From Parvibaculum sp963696585 (lineage in GTDB: Bacteria > Pseudomonadota > Alphaproteobacteria > Parvibaculales > Parvibaculaceae), in assembly GCA_963696585.1 (NCBI GenBank), contig CAVOKW010000033.1:62001-126000 (forward strand): a stretch of DNA of 64,000 nucleotides, read 5' to 3'. The notes under the pieces were generated by a model. The model ran no database searches. It was not told the origin of the DNA and worked only from the letters and a program-made list of their open reading frames with translations. How positions within the stretch are numbered: position 1 is the first letter of the stretch; each line of letters opens with the position of its first letter. The position numbers were made by a program, and so were the translations under genes. Shown here piece by piece: positions 35,717 through 45,259 of this stretch.

Positions 35717-36127
35717 TCAGATCGCCATGTGGCGGGCGCGCGCACCGCGCTCCAGCGCGGCGGCTGTCAGTTTCTCGATTTCAAGCGTATCGCGCAGAAG
35801 CTGCAACAGGCGCAATTCTTCCTGCGTAATGTCGAGATCGGCGGCGGCAATTTCGACCGCCAGCGCATAGGCCGTCTCACGCAGGTGAAAGGGCAGCGCG
35901 TCCTTCACCAAACCCAGCACCGCATCAAGCCCGCCATCCTCATGCAGAATGGCCGCGCATTCCTTGGCAATGGGAATGAGGCGCTCCGGATTGAAGTTCG
36001 AAAACACCGGCAAAATCTTGACGATCACGCCGATATCGCGCAACTCATTGTCGCTCATGGCGCTGTCGACAGCGCTCATCGTGACCATGACATAGATAAG
36101 GGCATTTTCCGGCGAGATCGTTGACAT
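35717..36127 (-). CDS. TerB-family protein
   Basis: A 136-residue all-helical protein with the TerB pattern: an N-terminal VTMSAVDSAMSDNELRDIGVIV helix and a C-terminal repeat of the same type (AVEIAAADLDITQEELRLLQLL), with acidic residues at metal-binding positions. TerB domains occur in tellurite resistance operons but also widely as solitary proteins. No other ter gene is here, so a tellurite role is not supported. AGGA precedes the ATG. It converges on the exported protein gene with six bases between stops. Confidence 0.82.
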   Translation of the reverse strand: MSTISPENALIYVMVTMSAVDSAMSDNELRDIGVIVKILPVFSNFNPERLIPIAKECAAILHEDGGLDAVLGLVKDALPFHLRETAYALAVEIAAADLDITQEELRLLQLLRDTLEIEKLTAAALERGARARHMAI

Positions 36128-36207
36128 GATGTGTCCTGAGAGGCTGACGAAAGGAGCGGGCGGAGCTTAGGCACTGACACGAGTCTCGGCAAGGCTTCCC
36201 GATCGCC

Positions 36208-39096
36208 TCAACCCGCCAGAAACGCGCGCGCCGCGGCCACAGCTTCGGCCAGGCCGACGCGCTCCACAGGCACACCGGGCGGAAAGGCGGAAGTCAGGCG
36301 GGTCGGCAGGCGTGAATCCAGCGCCACGAAGACACCACGGTCGGTTTCCGTGCGGATCAGTCGGCCAAAGGCCTGTTTGAGCCTGAGCCTTGTCAGCATG
36401 TCGTCATAGCGGGCGCCGCCAAATATATCGCGTCGTGCCCTGTGCAGAAGGTCGGGCCGGGGCCAGGGCGTTCGATCAAAAACGATCATGCGCAATGAAT
36501 CACCCGGCACATCAACACCGTCGCGCACGGCATCTGTCCCGAGCAGGCAGGCATGGCGGTCCGCGCGGAATATGTCGACCAGCGTACCCGTATCCAGTCC
36601 GTCAATATGCTGCGCGTAAAGCGGCAAGCCTTCAGCTTCCAGTGCGCCGCTGATGCGCTCATGGACGCCGCGCAGGCGACGAATGGCCGTGAAGAGGCCA
36701 AGCGCGCCGCCACCAGCTGCCATGAACAATGCACGATAAGCAGCCGCCACCGCGTCCATGTCGCTGCGGCTGACATCACGCACGACAAAGATTCGCGCCT
36801 GCCGTTGATAGTCGAAGGGCGAGGCCATGAAAGCGCGTCTGGCGGGCAAGGCCAGATGCGACGCGCCCGTTCGGATTTCGGCGCTTTGCCAGCCCTCCTG
36901 GCTGTCGTCTGTATCGGGCAGGCCATCACGCAAGGTGGCCGACGCAATCAGGACACCATGCGCTGCTTCGAGCACCGAAGAGGCAAAGGGAATCGTCGGG
37001 TCGCACCAATGGCGATGCATGCCCGCATCAATTTCGCGTCCGGCTATACGTTCGACGGAAAACCATTCCACAAAATCCGGATTGCCCGGACGGCCAATCC
37101 CGGCCAGCATCGCGCGCCAGGAGGGCAGCAGGATCATGGCGCGTCGATCCAGTCCGCGAGCAGCGGCATCAAGTCTGATGCGCATGGCGGTGTCGAGCTC
37201 TTCAGCGCCTTCGTCGAGCCGCACGCGCATGCGCTCCGCCATCAGCTTCATCGGCGCCGCCAGGCGGGCGAGAACCGCCTCGAGTGCTTTCGCTGCCTCG
37301 CTCAGGCCATCAATGGTCGGCAGGATATCGGTTTCGAGGGAATAATTGGCATCCTCATCCTCGGCACGCGCGTGCACCTGCTGGCGCAGCAAGGCAAGAA
37401 ATAATTCCGCCGCGCCATGTGGCTGCCCCTCATTCAGCCGTGCCTGCCAGCCCGCGCCGGGCAGTTGTGCGGCCGCGCTCATCGCGGCATCAAGCGCTTC
37501 CTCGGCAATATTGTCACTGGCGATGAGATCGCCAATGCGATCATCAAGACCGCGCCCGCGTCGCCCTCTCTGGCCCTCCGCGCCACGGATCCAGCGCCGC
37601 AATTCCGCCGTTTCGAGAATGGAGAGATGTGCGGAAAAGGCGCTGTCGGCAGCATCGAAAATGTGATGGCCCTCGTCAAAGACAAACCGCATGCGGGCCT
37701 CGCGGCCACTGGGTTCTTCGTCCTCCGCACCCGCCGCAATATCGGCGGCAGGTGCTCTGAGGGCTGCCGGATTGAGCGCGAGCACGGCCAGATCAACGGC
37801 CGCCTGTCGCATGACGAGCGCGTGATTGGCAACGACAATATCGGCGCGATGCGCCTTGCGAATGGCCTTTTCGATAAAGCATTTTTTATAATGCGGACAG
37901 GCGGCGTAAACACATTCACCGCGCCGGTCGGTCAGGCTTTGCGCCGCGGGGCGCGCGGCAAGCCAAGCCGGGAAATCGCCGCCCACCATATCGCCATCGC
38001 GGCTGGCCAGGGCCCAGCGTGCGACGAGTCCCGTGGTTGCCGCGCCGCCGCTCAAGGCCGCGCGGTCAGCGCTTTCGGCAAAGTTCAGCAGGCAGAGATA
38101 ATTTTCGCGGCCCTTGCGAATGACCGCCTTTTCGGCCTTCTCGATGGGGTCGGGATAGAGCCGCGTCAGTTCCTGGTCGAGTTGGCGTTGCAGGTTTTTT
38201 GTGTAAGTCGATAGCCAGACAGTCCCCTTGTTGCGTTCAGCCCATAGGCTGGCTGGCGCAATATAGCCAAGTGTCTTGCCAATGCCGGTGCCTGCCTCAG
38301 CCAGAACGATATGGGGCGTGCCCGCCCTCTCACGCGGAGCAAAGGCTTCGCTCGCCACGCGTGCAAAAACCTGTTGTCCAGGTCTCGCTTCAGCATCTGG
38401 CCCTGTCAGTTCGCCGAGCCGTTCAACCGCCTCATCGCCACTTACCGCGAAGGATGACGCCGGTGCCCTCGGCGCCATTTCTTCCCAATCGGGCAGACTG
38501 TTCCATATGTCCCAGCCGCTTCCCTTGGCAGGTTTTCCTTCAAGACGATAAACATCTTCAAGCGCCGCGCAGACACCCGGCCCCCATGACCAGCCACCCT
38601 CCGCCATGCGCCAGGCCGTGCGCGCGGCAAGAAGGCGTTGGGGAAAATCCGCCTCGCGTAATCGTTGCAGCAACCGTCGTGCCGCGTCGTGAAACTGCAG
38701 GGCAAGATCTTCAGGCGTTGCAGCAGGCGACAGGCCGAGCGTCTGCATGAGACCGGCAGGCGTTGGCAGGCAGGCGCGCGCCGGATAGACAAAGGCAAAA
38801 AGCTCCATCAGATCGAAGAGGCGCGGTCCCGGTTCACGAAAGACGCGCCGGTCATGTTGCGATCCGGCAATCCGGCGCGCCGTGAAGCCGCCATGCACAA
38901 CGATCACCGCTTCATGCTCGAGTAGCCCAAGCGCCGCCTCGACGCCAAGTTCCTCGATCTCGCCATCGGCGCTCACCGCAAGCGCCGCCACATGCCCTCT
39001 CGGGCGGCCACGCAAGGCGAGCAGGGCAGGGGCGTCAGGCAGCACAAGGCCTGGCGCCTGCGTTTCGACCGAATCGGTGGCAAAGGGATCTGGCAT
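36208..39096 (-). CDS. DinG/XPD-family ATP-dependent DNA helicase
   Basis: A 962-residue superfamily 2 helicase. An N-terminal region of about 200 residues precedes Walker A (EAGTGIGKTLGYIAPA, about 265). The four iron-sulfur cysteines follow (YLCLLNFAE, then CVYAACPHYKKC), then ADIVVANHALVM, a DEGHH box in place of DEAH, and the helicase C motifs GTDAVRDGVDVPGD and QAFGRLIRTETDRG. XPD/DinG enzymes unwind 5' to 3' and act on forked or R-loop substrates. Alphaproteobacterial members of this long form are common. It is followed by the TerB gene on the same strand. Confidence 0.9.
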   Translation of the reverse strand: MPDPFATDSVETQAPGLVLPDAPALLALRGRPRGHVAALAVSADGEIEELGVEAALGLLEHEAVIVVHGGFTARRIAGSQHDRRVFREPGPRLFDLMELFAFVYPARACLPTPAGLMQTLGLSPAATPEDLALQFHDAARRLLQRLREADFPQRLLAARTAWRMAEGGWSWGPGVCAALEDVYRLEGKPAKGSGWDIWNSLPDWEEMAPRAPASSFAVSGDEAVERLGELTGPDAEARPGQQVFARVASEAFAPRERAGTPHIVLAEAGTGIGKTLGYIAPASLWAERNKGTVWLSTYTKNLQRQLDQELTRLYPDPIEKAEKAVIRKGRENYLCLLNFAESADRAALSGGAATTGLVARWALASRDGDMVGGDFPAWLAARPAAQSLTDRRGECVYAACPHYKKCFIEKAIRKAHRADIVVANHALVMRQAAVDLAVLALNPAALRAPAADIAAGAEDEEPSGREARMRFVFDEGHHIFDAADSAFSAHLSILETAELRRWIRGAEGQRGRRGRGLDDRIGDLIASDNIAEEALDAAMSAAAQLPGAGWQARLNEGQPHGAAELFLALLRQQVHARAEDEDANYSLETDILPTIDGLSEAAKALEAVLARLAAPMKLMAERMRVRLDEGAEELDTAMRIRLDAAARGLDRRAMILLPSWRAMLAGIGRPGNPDFVEWFSVERIAGREIDAGMHRHWCDPTIPFASSVLEAAHGVLIASATLRDGLPDTDDSQEGWQSAEIRTGASHLALPARRAFMASPFDYQRQARIFVVRDVSRSDMDAVAAAYRALFMAAGGGALGLFTAIRRLRGVHERISGALEAEGLPLYAQHIDGLDTGTLVDIFRADRHACLLGTDAVRDGVDVPGDSLRMIVFDRTPWPRPDLLHRARRDIFGGARYDDMLTRLRLKQAFGRLIRTETDRGVFVALDSRLPTRLTSAFPPGVPVERVGLAEAVAAARAFLAG

Positions 39097-39150
39097 GGCG
39101 CGCGAGTATAGGCAGCTTTGCGCCCATCGGCACGGCCTTTGCCGGGAGAC

Positions 39151-40938
39151 TTAGGCGCCCAGACCCGGATAGGCTTTGGCGAGTTCGCGCCAACTGGCCG
39201 TGATTTTCTGCTGGATGCGGGGCACGTCCTTCAGGGCTATTTCGCTATCCCCTTGCAAAATCGCCTGGTCAATTTCGGCTGCCACGCGGGCAATGGCGCA
39301 TAAGCCGATGTCTGTCGCCGCCTTTTGAAGCGCGCCAATATGCTCGGCCAGCATCTCGCCATTCCGCTGCACACGCGCCTTCTCCACTTTGCGGTGCAAT
39401 TCGAGCACCTTTTCAAGTCCGCCAACGAGCCTGTTGGTGATGCGGTCCGAACCGACCTCGCGCTCCAGTTCGAAAAGATGGGCATGATCGATCAGCGGCT
39501 CCCGCTCGTCTGAATAGGCCTGGCGCTCTGGCAGGATGGGCAACAGGAACCAGAAACGGCTGCCAAGTCCGATACTGGAATCGACACCAATATGACCGCC
39601 CATGCGCCGCACCAGCATGTCGCAGATGGTCAGGCTGAGCTTTCTCTCGCCCACCTGATTGGAAGAGAAGGTGCGAACAAGGTCATCATTGCTCAATCCC
39701 TTGCCGGTATCGCTGACGGAAAAACGCATCATACCGGCATTTTTTTGACCTGTTGCCGGCGCGAGCCGCAGGATGATGCCGCCCCTGGGCGTCATGGCGA
39801 TGGAATTTGAAACCAGATTGACGAGCAATTGGCGAACACGATCCGCATCGCCCACCATGAGGGCGGGTGTGTCGGCCGAGAGATCGAGCTCCAGCGACAG
39901 ATTCTTGGCTTCGGCCTTGTGCCGCATCATGCGCACAATGCCGCGCACAAGCGAGGCTGGATCAAATGGGGCAAGTTTCAGGTCCAGGGCATGGGCTTCA
40001 AGTTGCGTGAAGTCAACCACATCGCCGATCAGCCGGCGCATATATTCCAGTGTCTCGCGCATGTCGCGAACAATTTCCGCCTGATGGTCGCCGCCCTCAT
40101 TGACCAGACGCGAGATTTGTCCATCCAGCGCCTCAAGCGGTGTGCCGATTTCGAACGACATCAGGGTCAGGAACTCATCCTTCGCCCGTGCCGCGCTCCT
40201 GGCGCGCTGCTCGGCGATTTCAGCATCATGGCGCTTTTGGGCATTCGCACTCTGCGCGCGCATCATGCCCTCGGCCATATCCGCATTCTGGAAACGCAGC
40301 CGCATGGCTTCGCGGTAGGATCGATTGATTTGTCGCGTCAAGCCATAGGCGGAGAAGATGAAAATGGCGCCCATCACGGCGATGGGCAGACCCAGGATTT
40401 GCGAACCGAAAATCATCCAGAGCATGGTCGGGCCGCAACAGGCCGTCACATATGCCACCACAGCCAGCGGATAGGTGGCGCGGGTCACGGCCGTGGCAAT
40501 GGAAAGGCAGGCGAGCACCAGCACATAGAAGATCTGATAATCGAAACTGGCCTGTGGCAGCCAGTAATAGGCGCCGAGGCTCCAGGTTGTGCCGCTGATC
40601 AGCGTCACCGCCGCATAGCGTCGGCCCCACAAATCGGCGCGTTCAGCAAAGCGTTCATCGGCCGTCGACAAGCGCCGCAGGTGATCGAACATCAGTTGCG
40701 CCACGCCTTGCACGGCCAGCACAGGCAGGAGCGTCCAAAGCGGGGCAAAGGGCAGATAGGTCAGCCCGACAACAATAATGGCGACAAACATGGTCAGGCG
40801 GCTGGTGGCGCCCAGATCGTAAAGCAGGCGCACCTGTTCGCCATGAATGCGCGTTTCAAGGTCGGGACGACGCTGAAGCCGCATCGACTGGGTCGGATTG
40901 ACCTCGTTGTCATCGCCAAGATTGACCGAATTACTCAC
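39151..40938 (-). CDS. Membrane histidine-kinase-like protein with degenerate catalytic residues
   Basis: A 595-residue protein with about six membrane helices (residues 28-195), a coiled segment, a DHp-like domain and an ATPase domain. The H box reads EFLTLMSFEIGTPLEAL: the phospho-acceptor His is Phe (F262). The N box (LLVNLVSNSIAM) and DTGKG are kept, but the GLGL lid is KLSL. A C-terminal helical region (ALQKAATDIGL) resembles an HPt domain, again without the His. It is therefore probably a pseudokinase. The start is uncertain: GTG 40938 is used, ATG 40884 is possible. The open frame continues to 42534 antisense to lysK, which is not real. It is divergent from lysK. Confidence 0.82.
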   Translation of the reverse strand: MSNSVNLGDDNEVNPTQSMRLQRRPDLETRIHGEQVRLLYDLGATSRLTMFVAIIVVGLTYLPFAPLWTLLPVLAVQGVAQLMFDHLRRLSTADERFAERADLWGRRYAAVTLISGTTWSLGAYYWLPQASFDYQIFYVLVLACLSIATAVTRATYPLAVVAYVTACCGPTMLWMIFGSQILGLPIAVMGAIFIFSAYGLTRQINRSYREAMRLRFQNADMAEGMMRAQSANAQKRHDAEIAEQRARSAARAKDEFLTLMSFEIGTPLEALDGQISRLVNEGGDHQAEIVRDMRETLEYMRRLIGDVVDFTQLEAHALDLKLAPFDPASLVRGIVRMMRHKAEAKNLSLELDLSADTPALMVGDADRVRQLLVNLVSNSIAMTPRGGIILRLAPATGQKNAGMMRFSVSDTGKGLSNDDLVRTFSSNQVGERKLSLTICDMLVRRMGGHIGVDSSIGLGSRFWFLLPILPERQAYSDEREPLIDHAHLFELEREVGSDRITNRLVGGLEKVLELHRKVEKARVQRNGEMLAEHIGALQKAATDIGLCAIARVAAEIDQAILQGDSEIALKDVPRIQQKITASWRELAKAYPGLGA

Positions 40939-41064
40939 GCCACCATGCCCCCGGCCTGTGTCAAAGCGCCATAAAAGTGAGAGAATGCCGCGTTGACTGC
41001 ACAAGGCCGCGAGCTTAGGGTCCGGCGCTTGATAAAGCCTTAAGCCCTTCAAACAGGTCATGAA

Positions 41065-42696
41065 ATGCCCTCCGATTCCGCTCAATCCCCCATAACCGTT
41101 TCTGAAGCAGAGCTTTTTGAGGCCGCCAGGGTCAGCAAGGCCTGGCCGTTCGAAGAAGCGCGAAAACTTGTGGAGCGGCTGGAGAAAGAGGGCAACCTCA
41201 CCCGGCCTGTGCTGTTTGAAACCGGTTATGGCCCGAGCGGCCTGCCCCATATCGGCACTTTTGGCGAAGTGGCGCGCACCAGTATGGTGCGCCGCGCCTT
41301 TGAACTGCTCATGCCCGGCGTTCCGACCCGGCTGATCTGCTTCTCCGATGATATGGACGGCATGCGCAAGGTGCCCGACAACGTGCCCAATCGCGACATG
41401 CTCGCCAGGCACATGCACAAGCCACTGACCGTCGTGCCCGATCCTTTCGGCAAGTTCGAAAGTTTTGGTCATCACAACAACGCCATGCTGCGCTCCTTCC
41501 TCGACCATTACGGCTTCGACTATGAGTTTGTGAGCGCCACGGACTATTACCGCTCCGGCCGGTTTGACGATGCGCTGCGTGGCGTCTTGCGCCATTTCGA
41601 AGAGATCATGGAAATCATGCTGCCGTCGCTGCGTGAGGAGCGGGCGCAAACCTATAGCCCGGTGCTGCCGATCAGTCCGCGCACGGGCCAGGTCCTGCTT
41701 GTCCCCATCCTTGATCGTGATCCGGAAAAGGGCACGGTCACCTATGAGGATCCCGAGACGCATGAATTGGTTGAACAGAATATCCTCGGTGGCCATTCCA
41801 AGCTTCAATGGAAGGCGGATTGGGGCATGCGCTGGGCAGCACTCGGCATTGATTATGAAATGGCCGGCAAGGATCATATTGACGGCATGAAGCTCTCTGG
41901 CCGCATCTGCCGCGCCCTCGGCGGCAAGCCACCGGAGGGCTTCAACTATGAGCTTTTCCTTGATGAGGAAGGCAAGAAGATTTCGAAGTCCAAGGGCAAT
42001 GGCCTGACGATTGACGACTGGCTGCGTTACGCAAGCCCCGAAAGCCTTCAGCTTTTCATGTTCCAGTCGCCGCGCACCGGCAAGCGGCTCTATTTCGATG
42101 TCATCCCCAAGAACGTGGATGAATATCTGAACTTCCTCTCCGCCTATCCGCGCCAGAATGCCAAGGAGCGCCTCGGTAACCCTGTCTGGCACATACATGC
42201 CGGTCATCCGCCTGCGGAAGAATTGCCCATCAGCTTCTCGCTGCTCCTCAACCTTGCCAGCGCCAGCCACTCGGAAGACAAATCCGTCTTGTGGGGGTTC
42301 ATCCGCAGCTATGCGCCCGATGCGACGCCGGAGCGTTTTCCGCGCCTCGACAAGATGGTCGGCTACGCGATCAACTATTTCCATGATTTCGTAAAGCCTG
42401 GCAAAACCTATCGGGCGCCAAGCGACAAGGAGCGGGCCGCTCTGGGCGAATTGGCGGATCGCCTGGCAGCCGCCCCCGAACATGCCACACCCGAAGATCT
42501 CCAGAACATCGTTTATGAGATCGGCAAGGCGCATGGCTTCGAGCCGCTGCGCGACTGGTTCAAGGCGCTATATGAGGTGTTGCTGGGTGAGGAACAGGGG
42601 CCACGCTTCGGGTCCTTCACCGCGCTTTACGGGGTGCGTCAGACGGAAAAGCTCATTCGCCGTGCCTTGGCAGGTGAAGACCTCACAAAAGCCTGA
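41065..42696 (+). CDS. lysK: Class I lysyl-tRNA synthetase
   Basis: A 543-residue class I LysRS, the archaeal-type enzyme also found in alphaproteobacteria and spirochaetes in place of the usual class II enzyme. HIGH motif is GLPHIGTFGEV near residue 56, the KMSKS motif is KKISKSKGNG near 305, and the C-terminal helical anticodon-binding domain follows. No class II lysS is visible in the window. It is divergent from the degenerate kinase, with 126 bases between. Confidence 0.95.
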   Translation: MPSDSAQSPITVSEAELFEAARVSKAWPFEEARKLVERLEKEGNLTRPVLFETGYGPSGLPHIGTFGEVARTSMVRRAFELLMPGVPTRLICFSDDMDGMRKVPDNVPNRDMLARHMHKPLTVVPDPFGKFESFGHHNNAMLRSFLDHYGFDYEFVSATDYYRSGRFDDALRGVLRHFEEIMEIMLPSLREERAQTYSPVLPISPRTGQVLLVPILDRDPEKGTVTYEDPETHELVEQNILGGHSKLQWKADWGMRWAALGIDYEMAGKDHIDGMKLSGRICRALGGKPPEGFNYELFLDEEGKKISKSKGNGLTIDDWLRYASPESLQLFMFQSPRTGKRLYFDVIPKNVDEYLNFLSAYPRQNAKERLGNPVWHIHAGHPPAEELPISFSLLLNLASASHSEDKSVLWGFIRSYAPDATPERFPRLDKMVGYAINYFHDFVKPGKTYRAPSDKERAALGELADRLAAAPEHATPEDLQNIVYEIGKAHGFEPLRDWFKALYEVLLGEEQGPRFGSFTALYGVRQTEKLIRRALAGEDLTKA

Positions 42697-42911
42697 CCAC
42701 CGCATGATCTTGCCTTTGCCCGGAAATGGGTTTCATGGCTCGCCGATAACGACAGGACAACACTCGCCATCCATCTCGATGACCAGCCCGATTTGAAGAA
42801 TGAGCCGCTCACCTCAGCCGACAAGTCCGACCAGAAAGACCAGCGCCCAAGGCCTGCCTTGTCGTCACCCCCCCACGTCGATAAAGTCCGGCGCAAGGGC
42901 AGGGTGACATA
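42697..42911 (+). other. Non-coding or relict stretch after lysK, open in the lysK frame
   Basis: The lysK reading frame stays open for 72 further codons past its TGA, to a TGA at 42913-42915. The text (for example RKWVSWLADNDRTTLAIHL, DDQPDLKNEPL) is protein-like, with a basic end, but there is no good start codon or ribosome site. It may be a decayed small gene or chance. The DUF952 gene begins at its end. Confidence 0.35.
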
Positions 42912-43262
42912 TTGACTGATTCAACAATCTTCAAAATCGTCAGCATGCATGAATGGGCCTTGGCGGAGGCCGAGGGCCGGTTCATTGGCTCGCCGGTTGA
43001 TATTGATGATGGCTATATTCATTTTTCGACAGCCGTGCAGGCGGCCGAAACGGCCAGGCGTCATTTTGCCGGTCGCAGGAACCTGCTCCTCGTCGCCGTT
43101 GAGGCGCAGGCACTCGGCATGGCGCTGAAGTGGGAACCATCACGCGGCGGCGATCTCTTCCCCCATTTGTATGACACGCTGGATCTGGCCTTGGTCAGCC
43201 GGATTTGGCCCTTGCCGCTGGATGATGACGGACAGCACATTTTTCCGGACAATATTTCATGA
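42912..43262 (+). CDS. DUF952 family protein
   Basis: A 116-residue protein with the DUF952 pattern: IFKIVSMHEWALAEAEGRFIGSPVDIDDGYIHFSTAVQ, LLLVAVEAQALGMALKWEPSRGGDLFPHLYD. The fold is related to ADP-ribosyl-binding or transferase-like domains but the function is unknown. The start codon is TTG at 42912, with AGGG about ten bases upstream. Its stop overlaps the pyrD start (ATGA), so the two are co-translated, a pairing seen often in alphaproteobacteria. Confidence 0.87.
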   Translation: MTDSTIFKIVSMHEWALAEAEGRFIGSPVDIDDGYIHFSTAVQAAETARRHFAGRRNLLLVAVEAQALGMALKWEPSRGGDLFPHLYDTLDLALVSRIWPLPLDDDGQHIFPDNIS

Positions 43263-44314
43263 ACCGTTTTGATCTCTTTCCTTATGCCCGAAGCATTCTG
43301 AGCCTCATGGATCCCGAATTGGCGCATCGCTTGACGCTCATCGGTTTGCGCTGCGGACTGGGCCCCCGGCAGCGCGCCTATGACGCATCAAGCCTGTCAC
43401 AAAAACTCTGGGGGCTGACATTCAGGAACCCGGTCGGCATAGCCGCGGGCTTTGACAAGAACGGCGAAGTGCCAGACGCCATGCTCGCCATGGGTTTCGG
43501 ATTTGCCGAAGCAGGCACGGTCACACCACGCCCGCAGCCTGGAAACCCGAAGCCGCGCCTCTTCCGCCTTGCCGGTCAAGGGGCCGTCATCAATCGCCTG
43601 GGTTTCAATAATCAGGGACATGCCGCGCTCCGGCAGCGTCTGGAGGCGCGCCGCGCGCGCGGCGGCATTGTTGGCGTCAATATTGGCGCCAACAAGGACA
43701 GTGCGGATCGTATCGCTGACTATGAATCCGGCATCCGCTGTTTTGAGGGTCTGGCAAGTTATTTCACCGTCAACATCTCGTCGCCCAACACGCCCGGCCT
43801 GCGCGCCCTGCAAAATATGGAGGAACTGCACCAACTGGTGACCCGCGTGATGGCCGCGCGTCAGGGGGCAACGCCGATATTGCTGAAGATTGCGCCGGAT
43901 CTGACTCCGGCTGAATTGGCCGACATCGCCGCTGTGGCGCTGGAACTCAGACTTGATGGTCTCATCATTTCCAATACCACCATCATGCGGCAAGGTCTGG
44001 TCACGGGGCCGCGCGCCAGCGAAACGGGCGGTCTGTCGGGACGACCGCTCTTCGGGCTGTCAACCGCGGTGTTGCGCGACATGTATCGGTTGACCAAGGG
44101 CTCGTTGCCGCTCATTGGCGTGGGCGGCATCGCAAGCGGCACCGATGCCTATGCCAAGATTCGCGCCGGGGCCTCGCTGGTACAGCTCTATTCAGCCCTC
44201 ACCTATGAGGGGCCCGCGCTGGTCTGCGAAATCAAGCGCGATCTTGCCGAACTTCTGGCGGCAGATGGCTACAGCAATATCGCGCAGGCGGTCGGCGTTG
44301 ACTCAGGTCTGTGA
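43259..44314 (+). CDS. pyrD: Dihydroorotate dehydrogenase, quinone-linked (class 2)
   Basis: A 351-residue flavoenzyme of pyrimidine synthesis. The N-terminal helices that bind the membrane quinone mark it as class 2, followed by NPVGIAAGFDKNGE, GTVTPRPQPGNPKPRLFRL, NRLGFNNQGH, the VNISSPNTPGLRALQ segment holding the catalytic Ser, and the FMN loop IGVGGIASG. It oxidises dihydroorotate to orotate and reduces ubiquinone. Start overlaps the DUF952 stop. Its end overlaps the convergent thioesterase gene by 12 bases. Confidence 0.95.
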   Translation: MNRFDLFPYARSILSLMDPELAHRLTLIGLRCGLGPRQRAYDASSLSQKLWGLTFRNPVGIAAGFDKNGEVPDAMLAMGFGFAEAGTVTPRPQPGNPKPRLFRLAGQGAVINRLGFNNQGHAALRQRLEARRARGGIVGVNIGANKDSADRIADYESGIRCFEGLASYFTVNISSPNTPGLRALQNMEELHQLVTRVMAARQGATPILLKIAPDLTPAELADIAAVALELRLDGLIISNTTIMRQGLVTGPRASETGGLSGRPLFGLSTAVLRDMYRLTKGSLPLIGVGGIASGTDAYAKIRAGASLVQLYSALTYEGPALVCEIKRDLAELLAADGYSNIAQAVGVDSGL

Positions 44315-44761
44315 CGGCATCGTCAGTGTATCGGCTTCCACATCTGCCTGTCGCAGCAGGAAGTGACCGACCGCTGTTGCGATGGGTTTCCAGCGGTCTT
44401 CCTGCCAGGCCTCCGCATAAACAGTGGCGACACGTCGACCCTGTTTGGTAATGCGTGCGCGAGCATAAGTATCGACGGGCCGCCCGGAGCGCAGATAGTC
44501 AAATGTCAGGCCAATCGGCTTGGGCAAGCTCTCGGCGTCCGTCTCGAAAGCAAGCTGGGCAACGGAGGTCAGCTCCAGAAAAGCGCCGATCACGCCGCCA
44601 TGCAGGGCAGGCAAAACAGGATTACCGATCAGGCTCTCGCTGAAATGCATCAAGGCAGTAATTTCATTACCACGCTGATCGACGGAAATGCCCAGAAATC
44701 GCGCATAGGGAATACTCTGGATGAGTTCTTTGAGATCGGGCGCAGGCTTGGCTTCACGCAT
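44303..44761 (-). CDS. PaaI-type hotdog thioesterase (first of a pair)
   Basis: A 152-residue single hotdog-fold protein with the PaaI motif LHGGVIGAFLELTSV, followed by LTFDYLRSGRPVDTYARARI. Members hydrolyse acyl-CoA thioesters. It lies three bases after the second thioesterase gene, so both are probably one transcript, and they may work as a heterodimer or on related substrates. Its stop end overlaps pyrD. Confidence 0.88.
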   Translation of the reverse strand: MREAKPAPDLKELIQSIPYARFLGISVDQRGNEITALMHFSESLIGNPVLPALHGGVIGAFLELTSVAQLAFETDAESLPKPIGLTFDYLRSGRPVDTYARARITKQGRRVATVYAEAWQEDRWKPIATAVGHFLLRQADVEADTLTMPSQT

Positions 44762-44764
44762 GGC

Positions 44765-45259
44765 TCAAGCTCCCTTCTGGTCATGTTGCGCAGCAAGGGC
44801 AACCGCCACGGGTGCTGCCCGGTTGGCGCCCAGCATGAAAGTGCCGACACATGTCGCAATCGGATCGGCAATATCGTCGTGATAGGCCGTGCCGCGCACA
44901 AAGGCGACACTCCGCGCCACCTTGTAGCAATGCGTATAGGCAATGAGCGCCAGACCGGGCGTTGCGGCCTTCATATAGTCGATACGTAAATCGAGCGTCG
45001 CAATGGATTGCCGCTCGGGAAAGGACAGCTGCACCGCCGCACCGCACCCATTGTCGAGCAGGGTCGTGATGACGCCGCCATGGATGACGCCCGTGCGCGG
45101 GTCGCCGATCAGCCTTTCCGAATAGGGCACACGCATCCAGCATTCAGACACTTTGGCCTCAATGATCTCCATGCCCAGTTCGCGCGCCTGCGGGACATAT
45201 TCCAACAGGGCGACACGCATTGTATCAATCACGCCAGGTACCAAATCACATTTACTCAT
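44765..45259 (-). CDS. PaaI-type hotdog thioesterase (second of a pair)
   Basis: A 164-residue hotdog-fold thioesterase with VIHGGVITTLLDNGCGAAV and LDLRIDYMKAATPG. The start at 45259 has GGAG upstream; an in-frame earlier ATG at 45280 would add seven residues. It is first in a two-thioesterase unit and is divergent from a TetR regulator gene 326 bases away, which could control it; that arrangement, rather than sequence, suggests the link. Confidence 0.87.
   Translation of the reverse strand: MSKCDLVPGVIDTMRVALLEYVPQARELGMEIIEAKVSECWMRVPYSERLIGDPRTGVIHGGVITTLLDNGCGAAVQLSFPERQSIATLDLRIDYMKAATPGLALIAYTHCYKVARSVAFVRGTAYHDDIADPIATCVGTFMLGANRAAPVAVALAAQHDQKGA

Noticed and set aside
35717..36127. 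TerB gene taken as a sign of a tellurite resistance cluster
   Set aside because: No terA, terC, terD, terE or terZ gene is present; solitary TerB proteins are common.
40939..42534. Long bottom-strand extension of the histidine-kinase frame antisense to lysK
   Set aside because: It is the mirror of lysK codons; lysK on the + strand is unambiguous and the kinase domains all lie below 40938.
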